Source: Oceanococcus sp.
GTDB lineage: Bacteria > Pseudomonadota > Gammaproteobacteria > Nevskiales > Oceanococcaceae
Length of the DNA: 42,973 nucleotides
Assembly: GCA_030147945.1 (NCBI GenBank)
Contig: JASBUL010000078.1
Span: 1-42,973, forward strand
Reading direction: 5' to 3'
Part shown: one piece after another, positions 1 through 6,536 of the stretch
How the letters are laid out: each line of letters opens with the position of its first letter
Position numbering within the stretch: the first letter of the stretch is position 1
Translations under genes and position numbers: made by a program
Notes under the pieces: generated by a model
What the model was told of the DNA's origin: nothing
The model's database searches: none
The model's input: only the letters and a program-made list of their open reading frames with translations

Positions 1-978
1 GGTGCCATTAATGGAGAAGGCGTAACTCACCACCGCCTTAGTACCAACTTCGCCACTGCCGGACGTGGTGTAGGTGAACTCGCTGACGTTGACATCACCA
101 TCGAAACCGCCGGTGCACGCTTGCTGAAAACCCTCGGTGTAGGCTTCCGACAGATCACCGGCATAAACCTGACCACTGCCGTCGCCCACCGGCACTTCGC
201 TGGTCGACACATCGATAGTTTCATTGAACGCTTGTCCGTTGACCGTGCCACTGATCATCAAGCGCCAGGTCGAACCATCCGGCACGGCAAACTCACCACC
301 GCCGCCCTGTGCAGGCGGATTGAAAGTGATCACGCTGGACGAGCCATCGGCATAGGCGATCTGGCAGCTGTAGCTGTCATCCACGCTGGTGCAATTGACC
401 ACCTCTTCCACCTGATCGAGCACGCCATCAAAACCCTGATGGTCGGTGCTGAACGAAGTGCTGAAGAAATTGAAACCGCTGTCTACGCCCGCTTCGTCGT
501 ACAGCGCAGCGAACTGCGCGTTGATCGTGTTGAGCGCGCTGCTGACGCTGCTCGCCCCTGGTCGGACGCTGACCCAGGTGTCGAACAAGGCGGCCAGATC
601 GTTCTGCTCGGCAGCCAGACGCAGGGCCAGATCGGTCAGATCGTGAATATTGGCTACGCCGTCACCGTCCTCATCATAAGAGAACAGCTGCGTATCACCC
701 AGCACAGCCCGCAGGATCAGCGGTGGTGTCAGGTTGCTGACCTCGGCATCAAAAAGTCCATTCGCGTCGGCAATGGCAACGGCTTCCTGGCCATTGGCCC
801 CCTTGATCAATACATCCGCAGAACTGAGCGGCGCGCCGGTGGCCACAACACCGCTGATAAAACGCTCCTGCGCAGGACCAGCCCCGCTACTGCCCCCACA
901 GCCGGTCATGCACAGGGAGGCCGCCAGCACGCCGAACAGGGCGCTGCAACGGGCAGAAATCGGCAACGTCATCATCAT
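1..978 (-). CDS. Putative lipoprotein with N-terminal Ig-like/carboxypeptidase-regulatory-like region (3' end outside window)
   Basis: An open frame reads from an ATG at 978 through the left window edge, so only the first 326 codons are present. The start MMMTLPISARCSALFGVLAA, then SLCMTGC, is a classic lipoprotein signal peptide with lipobox M-T-G-C and Cys27 as the predicted lipidated residue; a Gly/Ser-rich stretch follows. A purine-rich GGAGGG Shine-Dalgarno lies at about 984-989. Residues 38-90 (motif ISGVVATGAPLSSADVLIKG) look like an Ig-like or carboxypeptidase-regulatory-like fold as found in surface lipoproteins. The rest is Ser/Thr/Gly/Asp-rich and I do not recognise it. The gene lies downstream of another lipoprotein gene but is separated from it by an intrinsic terminator, so it probably has its own promoter. 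Membrane attachment is inferred from the signal. The function is unknown. Confidence 0.8.
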   Translation of the reverse strand, partial: MMMTLPISARCSALFGVLAASLCMTGCGGSSGAGPAQERFISGVVATGAPLSSADVLIKGANGQEAVAIADANGLFDAEVSNLTPPLILRAVLGDTQLFSYDEDGDGVANIHDLTDLALRLAAEQNDLAALFDTWVSVRPGASSVSSALNTINAQFAALYDEAGVDSGFNFFSTSFSTDHQGFDGVLDQVEEVVNCTSVDDSYSCQIAYADGSSSVITFNPPAQGGGGEFAVPDGSTWRLMISGTVNGQAFNETIDVSTSEVPVGDGSGQVYAGDLSEAYTEGFQQACTGGFDGDVNVSEFTYTTSGSGEVGTKAVVSYAFSINGT

Positions 979-1051
979 GAATCCCTCCTGGAAAGATGAA
1001 CTCAAGCGTGATCCAGCGCTGGCCTTTCAGATACCCCCCAAATGCGGGGAA

Positions 1052-1065
1052 GCGCTTATAAGCGC
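1052..1065 (-). promoter_or_regulatory. 14-bp perfect palindrome with -10-like core upstream of the 1-978 lipoprotein gene
   Basis: GCGCTTATAAGCGC is perfectly palindromic. Its centre reads TATAAG on the minus strand, five of six matches to a σ70 -10 box. It sits just past the terminator at 1068-1097 and about 75 bases before the lipoprotein start. No convincing -35 box is seen, because the terminator occupies that space. It could be a -10 element, an operator, or chance. Confidence 0.3.
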
Positions 1066-1067
1066 GC

Positions 1068-1097
1068 AAAAAAAGCGCCCGTGGTGATCACGGGCGC
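1068..1097 (-). terminator. Rho-independent terminator of the 1126-2070 lipoprotein gene
   Basis: A perfect 9-bp stem (GCGCCCGTG / CACGGGCGC, 1075-1083 with 1089-1097) with a five-base loop is followed on the minus strand by seven T residues (1068-1074). It begins 29 bases after the TAG stop of the gene ending at 1126. Confidence 0.9.
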
Positions 1098-1125
1098 CTC
1101 TGCAGCGGATGCTTAAGCGTGCAGC

Positions 1126-2070
1126 CTAGGGAACCGGATCGCCGTTGACCTCACCTTCGGTCAATTGATCACGCGTCCCGTCCGAATTGAGCTGCTGGAC
1201 CACCAGCCCACTGGCCGTATCCACCCAGGTTTCGACAGGCTCTGCGGCCCCGCCATCGATGCTCGTTTCCTGCTTGAAGTGGCAGGCCTGGAATGTGCCA
1301 CCGGGCACGCTGACGGATTTGATGCCCAGGAACGTGCGTGTCATGGAAACATCCTGCGACATGGCGAAACCGAAGCTGTTGATGTGCTGCCGGTAGGTCT
1401 GGTCATAGGACTCACCCGGCTGCAGGTTGAAGCGCAGTTCGTAGGACGGATCAAAGGTGATCGTGACGGCCGCAGGTGACGTGGTTTCGGTGCCCAGCAC
1501 GTTGATCAGGCTGGCCGCTTCATCCATGGTCTGGTAAGTGTCGGTGCTGGACGGCGAACCATTCGAGGTGGTCATGTTGGACACCGTCTTGGTCGCCGAC
1601 TGACCGTTGAAAGTACCGCTGGTCACGCTGCGATCATCGGTTACGGTGACACTGTTGTCATCGCGCTTGAGGGTCCAGCTGTAGCTGCTCCCCGGGGTCA
1701 GCAAGACGGGCTTGAAGCAGGCTTTGGCCGTACCGGACGACGGTGTCGGCGTGGGCGTGGCACTGGGTGTGGGCGTTGCGCTTGCCGTCGGCGTCGGTGT
1801 CGGCGCACTGCTCGGGCTGGGCGTGGGACTGCTGCTGACCACCGGCCCACCAGGTGTCGCCGTCGGCGTGGGCGTCGCGGCCGGCGAAGAGCTCGGGCTC
1901 GGCGTCGCACTCGCTCCCGGCGTAGCGGTGGCGCTCGGCGCCGGTGTCGCGGTCGCCGCAGGCGTGGGTGTGGTGTTGCTGGTCAGATCGGTGATGACCA
2001 GGTTGTCATCTTCAAATATGCAGCCGCTGAACAGCGTGGTGATCAGTGCCGCGCCCATCAATTTCTTCAT
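1126..2070 (-). CDS. Lipoprotein with long Pro/Thr/Ser-rich linker and C-terminal domain of unknown function
   Basis: The chosen start is the ATG at 2070 (314 aa), preceded by a GGGGG Shine-Dalgarno at about 2076-2080. It begins directly with the signal peptide MKKLMGAALITTLFSGC; lipobox F-S-G-C makes Cys17 the lipid anchor. An in-frame ATG at 2112 would add 14 residues before the signal and is unlikely. Residues 31-113 are an extended Pro-Thr/Ser-Ala linker of short TPT, ATP and PSP repeats, probably a flexible spacer crossing the periplasm or reaching outward. Residues 118-314 form a compact, probably β-rich domain with a short Cys-containing segment (KACFKPV) at its start; I do not recognise the family. 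The gene follows lptG by 100 bp on the same strand and ends in its own terminator. No role in LPS transport can be claimed from position alone. Confidence 0.85.
   Translation of the reverse strand: MKKLMGAALITTLFSGCIFEDDNLVITDLTSNTTPTPAATATPAPSATATPGASATPSPSSSPAATPTPTATPGGPVVSSSPTPSPSSAPTPTPTASATPTPSATPTPTPSSGTAKACFKPVLLTPGSSYSWTLKRDDNSVTVTDDRSVTSGTFNGQSATKTVSNMTTSNGSPSSTDTYQTMDEAASLINVLGTETTSPAAVTITFDPSYELRFNLQPGESYDQTYRQHINSFGFAMSQDVSMTRTFLGIKSVSVPGGTFQACHFKQETSIDGGAAEPVETWVDTASGLVVQQLNSDGTRDQLTEGEVNGDPVP
1732..1980 (-). repeat. Low-complexity Pro/Thr/Ser-coding repeat tract
   Basis: This stretch encodes residues 31-113 of the lipoprotein. It consists of imperfect short units such as GGCGTGGGCGTC on the plus strand, encoding TPTP/ATPT/SPTP repeats. 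The repeats also open a spurious Gly/Val-rich frame on the plus strand. Such a tract is prone to in-frame expansion and contraction. Confidence 0.8.
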
Positions 2071-2115
2071 GAAAGCCCCCAGTGAGTCCGGATGAAACAG
2101 AGAATTCTCCAACGC

Positions 2116-2128
2116 GGGAACTATTCCC
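2116..2128. other. Short inverted repeat upstream of the lipoprotein gene
   Basis: GGGAA-CTA-TTCCC is a perfect 5-3-5 inverted repeat in the 100-bp gap between lptG and the lipoprotein start at 2070. It could be an operator or chance. No clear promoter boxes are seen beside it. Confidence 0.2.
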
Positions 2129-2170
2129 TGAGGGCTGGTTCGGCGATACCCCTTGTTTGGGGGGATGTGT

Positions 2171-3241
2171 TCAGCGGCTCACCGCGGCGCGCAGGCGCCA
2201 GGCTGCAAGACAGGCCAGCAAGGCCGTGGGCGTCAATGCCGCCAGCGCTGCAGGCCAGTCGTAGACCTGACCGAGACTGCCGGCGACTTCGTTGAGCACG
2301 TAAAACGCGATACCCAGCATCACGCCAACGAACAAGCGCTGACCGGCGCCGGTGTCACGCAAGGGACCGATCACAAACGGCACGGCCAGAATGACCATGA
2401 CCATGACGGTCAAAGGTGTGGCCAGCTTGCGCCACAGCGCGTACTGCGGCGCCGTGTTGTCCAGCCCGTTGCTGTCGAGATAACGGATGTACTGAAACAG
2501 GCCTCGCAGGGACAGGCTGTCGGCACGTAACACGAACAGCTGGAGCACCTCCGGATCTAGATCCACAACCCATTCGGCGGCGTCTCGCTCACGAATGCGC
2601 ACACTGCCGTAATCCAGCAATGTCTCGCGCAAATCCATGGCCTGCCACTCACCATCGGCAAATTCCGCACGCGCCATGGCCACGGTCTGAATCAAACGAC
2701 TGTCGTTCTGATTCACATGCAGAACCTGGATGTCTTCAGCCACCGTGTCCTGCGGCAAGCGCCCGATACGAATGTACTGCTCCCCCTGGCGCAGCCACAC
2801 CGCGGCACTCGATACACGCCCATCACCGAAACGTGCACTGGTGGAAATATTATCGGCCGCCTGCTTGGCCACCGGCACGGCGAACTCGCCCATGGCCAGA
2901 ACCAGCAAGCCCAGCGCCAGGCCAGCCTTGCCGGCCGACCAGGCCACCCGGTAGACCGAAACGCCAGCCGCCTGCATGACCACCAGTTCACCCGCCGCAG
3001 CCAAGGCGCCAAGCCCAAGTATGGTGCCCAACAAGACCACCAGCGGAAACATTTCATAAAGCAGCTGAGGCATTTTGAGCAAGGTGACCAGCGCCACCAG
3101 TTGCAGGCTGTAATCGCCCTGCCCCAGGTCATCAAGCTCCTCGACCAGGGTCACAAAACCGCTGATGCCGGTCAGCGCCAGAGCAACGATCACCGACATG
3201 CCCAGCAAGGCATTGCGGATGTGCGCGTCCAGTATCTTCAT
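2171..3241 (-). CDS. lptG: LPS export ABC transporter permease LptG
   Basis: LptG is one of the two inner-membrane permeases of the LptB2FG transporter, which extracts lipopolysaccharide from the inner membrane and passes it to the LptC-LptA bridge. The 356-aa length matches the family (about 360). The N-terminus MKILDAHIRNALLGMSVIVA opens the first membrane helix. Two hydrophobic helices around residues 45-120 include a segment (YEMFPLVVLLGTILGLGALA) typical of the family, then a hydrophilic periplasmic β-jellyroll region at about 130-265, then a C-terminal set of helices ending near residue 350. The ATG overlaps the lptF stop by four bases (ATGA, 3238-3241), so the two are translationally coupled, as expected for subunits made in equal amounts. 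LptB and LptC are not in the window. Assignment as LptG rather than LptF rests on gene order and the N-terminal sequence. Confidence 0.95.
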   Translation of the reverse strand: MKILDAHIRNALLGMSVIVALALTGISGFVTLVEELDDLGQGDYSLQLVALVTLLKMPQLLYEMFPLVVLLGTILGLGALAAAGELVVMQAAGVSVYRVAWSAGKAGLALGLLVLAMGEFAVPVAKQAADNISTSARFGDGRVSSAAVWLRQGEQYIRIGRLPQDTVAEDIQVLHVNQNDSRLIQTVAMARAEFADGEWQAMDLRETLLDYGSVRIRERDAAEWVVDLDPEVLQLFVLRADSLSLRGLFQYIRYLDSNGLDNTAPQYALWRKLATPLTVMVMVILAVPFVIGPLRDTGAGQRLFVGVMLGIAFYVLNEVAGSLGQVYDWPAALAALTPTALLACLAAWRLRAAVSR

Positions 3242-4332
3242 GCGCGCTGCACCTTGAGCCGTTCAATCCAGCCGCCGCGCACGGCGTACAGGCGCAGTAT
3301 CGCCAACGCCAGCACCAGGTGGACCCACCACAGGCCGATCCAGGCCGGCAACTTGCCGGACTCCAGCCACGCCTGCGCAATGCCCAGCAAATTGAAATAA
3401 ACGATGTAGATGACGATGCCCATGGCCACTTTGCTGTAGCGCCCGGCCCGCGCCTCGATACGCGACAAAGGCACTGCCAGCAGCGCCAGCAACAGCACCG
3501 CCAGCGGCGATGACAGGCGCCACTGCAGCTCCGCCTGATCTCGTGGATCAGCCGAACCCAGCAAAGCCATGCTCGGCTTGGTCGCCTGCTTGCTTGAGCG
3601 ATAGACGAAATCAGGCGGATCGATGGTCACCCCGTGCTCATCAAAGCGTGTGATTCGAAAATCGGCCTGGCCGGCCGCGCCATCCACCCGATAACCATCC
3701 AGCAACACGATGTTGCGTGCGCCGGTTATGGGATCGGTGCGCTGTACACCGCGCGGCGCGGTGATCACGCTTTCGCCACGCTCGCTGAGCAAACGCGCAA
3801 ACACGCCGCGGATCTCGCTGCGGTCATCCGACACCGACTCGATGTAGAACACCCCGCCATCATTGGGTAGCTCACGAAAACGCCCCGGCTCCAGCACCCC
3901 GAACTTCAGATCCTGAGCCGCCTTCTTGGTCAGAAAATCAACCGTGCGACCGGCACTGGGACTGAGCCACAGGCTCAGCAATGCGGTCACAAGCGCCAGC
4001 ATCAATCCGAGATGCAAGAACGGACGGTACATGCGTCCCAGGCCCACGCCGCAGGCGTGCATGGCGGCGATCTCACTGTCGCGGTACATCCGCCCCAGAC
4101 TCAGCATGGCCCCGAGCAGCAGCGAAATCGGAATCAGGATGGTCAGATATTGCAGGCTCGACAGCAGCACCACCTTCCACAGCAGCTCGGGCGGGATGCT
4201 GCCTTTGGCCGCCTCGCCCAGAAAACGTGCGAAGCGGGTACTCAGCATCACCGCCATCAGCACCGCGGTGACCGCGGCCCAGGTACGTGCCGCTTCCGCC
4301 AGCAGGTAGCGCTCCAGAATGCGCTTGGACAA
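3238..4332 (-). CDS. lptF: LPS export ABC transporter permease LptF
   Basis: LptF is the partner permease of LptG in LPS extraction from the inner membrane. The protein has the family layout: helices at about 20-120 (segment ILIPISLLLGAMLSLGRMYR), a periplasmic jellyroll at about 135-265, and three C-terminal helices. The cytoplasmic loop motif RDSEIAAMHACGVG is the coupling region that contacts the LptB ATPase in this family. I prefer a TTG start at 4332, giving 364 aa that begin SKRILERYLLAEA, because a GGAG Shine-Dalgarno lies six bases upstream (4339-4342). The ATG at 4362 would add ten residues and has no ribosome-binding site. lptF is divergent from pepA, as in E. coli, and its end overlaps lptG by four bases. 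Confidence 0.93.
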   Translation of the reverse strand: MSKRILERYLLAEAARTWAAVTAVLMAVMLSTRFARFLGEAAKGSIPPELLWKVVLLSSLQYLTILIPISLLLGAMLSLGRMYRDSEIAAMHACGVGLGRMYRPFLHLGLMLALVTALLSLWLSPSAGRTVDFLTKKAAQDLKFGVLEPGRFRELPNDGGVFYIESVSDDRSEIRGVFARLLSERGESVITAPRGVQRTDPITGARNIVLLDGYRVDGAAGQADFRITRFDEHGVTIDPPDFVYRSSKQATKPSMALLGSADPRDQAELQWRLSSPLAVLLLALLAVPLSRIEARAGRYSKVAMGIVIYIVYFNLLGIAQAWLESGKLPAWIGLWWVHLVLALAILRLYAVRGGWIERLKVQRA

Positions 4333-4469
4333 GCCCGACTCCAACTCTAAGCAAAGCCACATGGTATCCGCTGCTCACACCTGCGGGGAACTGGCCGCAA
4401 CAACTGATGTGCGCAAATCTGCCGGACCGCAGGTCCCATGCTTACCACGCGGTTTGCCCGGCAATAACC

Positions 4470-4483
4470 ATACACAGGTGTAT
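4470..4483. promoter_or_regulatory. Perfect palindrome between lptF and pepA
   Basis: ATACAC-AG-GTGTAT is a perfect 6-2-6 inverted repeat in the 234-bp divergent gap. It overlaps the candidate lptF -10 box (4479-4484). A protein bound here would sit on that promoter and could also influence pepA. The identity of any binder is unknown. Confidence 0.35.
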
Positions 4484-4507
4484 ATCTGTGCTTTTGCAGT
4501 GTGTTCA
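4479..4507 (-). promoter_or_regulatory. Candidate σ70 promoter for lptF-lptG
   Basis: On the minus strand TGAACA (4502-4507), a 17-bp spacer and TATACA (4479-4484) give four of six matches at each box. The predicted start of transcription lies about 140 bases upstream of the lptF start. This is the best-spaced pair in the gap but is not a strong promoter by sequence. Confidence 0.4.
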
Positions 4508-4566
4508 GCCAAGCCCTGCCGGGCCCACTGAGCTATCATCAGCACACACTTCTGAGCCGCATCAGC

Positions 4567-6045
4567 ATGAAATATCAAATCAAAGCCGGCGCTGCAGACA
4601 AGCAGCGCACCGCCTGCCTTGTCCTCGGTGTCTTCGAGCGCCGCAAGCTGTCCGAACCGGCACAAGCGGTGGATCAAGCCACCGACGGCCTGCTCACCGA
4701 GATGCTGGGCAGCGGCGACATGGATGGTCGTGTCGGTCAGACCCTGCTGCTGCACAAGTCGCAGGGCGTAGCGTGCGAGCGCATTTTGCTTGTAGGACTG
4801 GGCAAGAGCACAGACTTTAATGCCACCCGTTACACCCAAGCGCTGACCAGCGCCGCTCAGGCGCTCAGCAAACTCGGCGGCAAGGACTGTTACAACACGC
4901 TTTCGCTGCTCAGCGTCCAGGGCATGGATGAAAGTTTCGCCGTGCGCCAGGGCGTGCTGGCCAGCGCAGCCGCGTTTTACCGCTTCGACGAATTGCTAAT
5001 CAAGAAAGCCCCGGCCAGCAAGCTCAAAAGCATGACCCTGGCCGTGGCTGCGCGCAGCGCCGCACTGGATGCCGCACTGGCCCAGGCCACAGCCACCGCT
5101 GCCGGCGTCAAGCTGACCATGGACCTGGGCAACCGCCCGGGCAACCTGTGCACCCCCTCAGACCTCGCGGCACTGGCCCAGGACATGGCCAAAGGCCAGA
5201 AGAACTTGAGCTGCACGGTGCTGGAAGAAAAAGACATGGCCAAACTGGGCATGGGGGCGCTGCTGTCGGTCTCACGCGGCAGCCGCCAGCCGGCCAAGCT
5301 GATCATCATGGAATACAAGGGCGGCAAGAAAGGTGACAAGCCGGTCGCTCTGGTCGGCAAGGGCCTGACGTTCGATGCCGGCGGCATCAGCCTCAAGCCT
5401 GCGGCCAAGATGGAAGAGATGAAGTTCGACATGTGCGGCGGGGCCACCGTGTTCGGCGTGTTCCAAGCCCTGATCGAAGCCCAGCCGAACATCAATGTGC
5501 TGGGCGTTGTGCCGGCTTCGGAAAACCTGCCCGACGGCGATGCCAACAAACCTGGCGATGTGGTCAAGAGCATGGCCGGGATCAGCATCGAGGTGATCAA
5601 CACCGATGCCGAAGGGCGTCTGATTCTGTGCGATGCGCTGACCTACACACAGGAAAACTACGACCCGGAGGTGATCATCGACATGGCCACGCTGACCGGC
5701 GCCTGTGTGGTAGCGCTGGGTGATCAGGCCACCGGGCTGTTCGCCAACAACCAGCAGCTGGCCGACGAACTGCTTGCCGCCGGCCAGAGCACGGCCGACC
5801 GGGCCTGGCAGATGCCACTGTGGGAGGAATACCAGAACCAGCTGAAAAGTGCGGTTGCCGATGTGGCCAACGTGGGTGGGCCGGGCGCCGGCGCGATCAC
5901 CGCCGCCTCGTTCCTGCACCGCTTCACACGTAAAGCGACCTGGGCCCACCTGGATATCGCCGGCACCGCGTGGAATGCGCGCAAGCTGGGTACCGGCCGC
6001 CCGGTGCCGATGTTGATGCAATACCTGTTCAACAAGGCTTCGTGA
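4567..6045 (+). CDS. pepA: Leucyl aminopeptidase PepA (M17 family)
   Basis: PepA is a cytosolic hexameric dimetal aminopeptidase that removes N-terminal residues from peptides. In E. coli it also binds DNA at cer sites and the carAB promoter through its N-terminal domain. The 492-aa product starts at the ATG at 4567; an earlier in-frame ATG at 4501 adds 22 residues that do not look like the family. The diagnostic M17 signature NTDAEGRL is at residues 345-352, and the metal-binding segment VGKGLTFDAGGISLKP lies upstream of it near residues 261-276. Length and domain order (N-terminal about 1-160, catalytic about 170-492) fit the family. It is the first gene of a pepA-holC-valS run. Its stop overlaps the GTG start of holC. 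Confidence 0.96.
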   Translation: MKYQIKAGAADKQRTACLVLGVFERRKLSEPAQAVDQATDGLLTEMLGSGDMDGRVGQTLLLHKSQGVACERILLVGLGKSTDFNATRYTQALTSAAQALSKLGGKDCYNTLSLLSVQGMDESFAVRQGVLASAAAFYRFDELLIKKAPASKLKSMTLAVAARSAALDAALAQATATAAGVKLTMDLGNRPGNLCTPSDLAALAQDMAKGQKNLSCTVLEEKDMAKLGMGALLSVSRGSRQPAKLIIMEYKGGKKGDKPVALVGKGLTFDAGGISLKPAAKMEEMKFDMCGGATVFGVFQALIEAQPNINVLGVVPASENLPDGDANKPGDVVKSMAGISIEVINTDAEGRLILCDALTYTQENYDPEVIIDMATLTGACVVALGDQATGLFANNQQLADELLAAGQSTADRAWQMPLWEEYQNQLKSAVADVANVGGPGAGAITAASFLHRFTRKATWAHLDIAGTAWNARKLGTGRPVPMLMQYLFNKAS

Positions 6046-6473
6046 CCCGCGTCAGCTTCTATGTGCTGAACGCGCCGGATGCGGACGTGCATGATTTCGC
6101 ATGCCGTCTGCTCGAGCGCATCCACAGCCAATCGCAGATGGCTTATGTCAACCTGCCCGACGCCCAGGTCGGGCAGGTTTTCAATGAGCGCCTGTGGACA
6201 TTCAAACAGGGCAGCTTCGTGCCACATGACCTGGAGCACGAGGACAACACCTCACCGATCGTGCTGGGCATGGGTGCACAACTGCCGGCCCAGCGTGATG
6301 TGCTGCTCAATCTGGACCTGGGCCAGCCCCAGCCACCCGACTTTTTTTCCAGCTTCGAACGTGCGCTGGAAATCGTCGCCGGTGATGCAAACGAGAAGGC
6401 AGCCGCACGTCAGCGCTACGCTTTCTACCGCAGCCGCGGCTACGAGCTCGAAACTCATCAGATCGGCGCCTGA
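6042..6473 (+). CDS. holC: DNA polymerase III subunit χ (HolC)
   Basis: χ is a clamp-loader accessory subunit. It binds the C-terminal tail of SSB and connects to the γ/τ complex through ψ (HolD). The 143-aa product begins TRVSFYVL and ends with the family-typical helix AARQRYAFYRSRGYELETH. E. coli χ is 147 aa. The start is a GTG at 6042-6044 that overlaps the pepA stop as GTGA, implying translational coupling; the longer frame that begins inside pepA is not real. The pepA-holC-valS order is the classical gammaproteobacterial one. Its expected partner ψ is a candidate at 16621-17430 in this same window. Confidence 0.93.
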   Translation: MTRVSFYVLNAPDADVHDFACRLLERIHSQSQMAYVNLPDAQVGQVFNERLWTFKQGSFVPHDLEHEDNTSPIVLGMGAQLPAQRDVLLNLDLGQPQPPDFFSSFERALEIVAGDANEKAAARQRYAFYRSRGYELETHQIGA

Positions 6474-6498
6474 CCCGACGCCCCCTGCCCCTTATAAT
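6470..6498 (+). promoter_or_regulatory. σ70 promoter for valS
   Basis: CTGACC (6470-6475), a 17-bp spacer and a perfect TATAAT (6493-6498) overlap the holC stop codon (6471-6473). The predicted start is near 6505, giving a leader of about 30 bases before valS. It allows valS to be expressed independently of pepA-holC. Confidence 0.7.
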
Positions 6499-6536
6499 GG
6501 CCGGCTTTTTCCCGGTCACAGCAACGCTGCTTTCGC

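Noticed and set aside
121-999. Plus-strand frame of 292 codons
   Set aside because: It is antisense to the lipoprotein gene at 1-978, which has a signal peptide, lipobox and ribosome-binding site; the plus-strand product resembles no protein family.
1712-2095. Gly/Val-rich plus-strand frame of 127 codons
   Set aside because: It is the reverse reading of the Pro/Thr repeat tract in the lipoprotein gene and has no independent support.
6474-6536. T-box or attenuator leader for valS
   Set aside because: The leader is about 30 bases long and contains no T-box, antiterminator pair or leader peptide.
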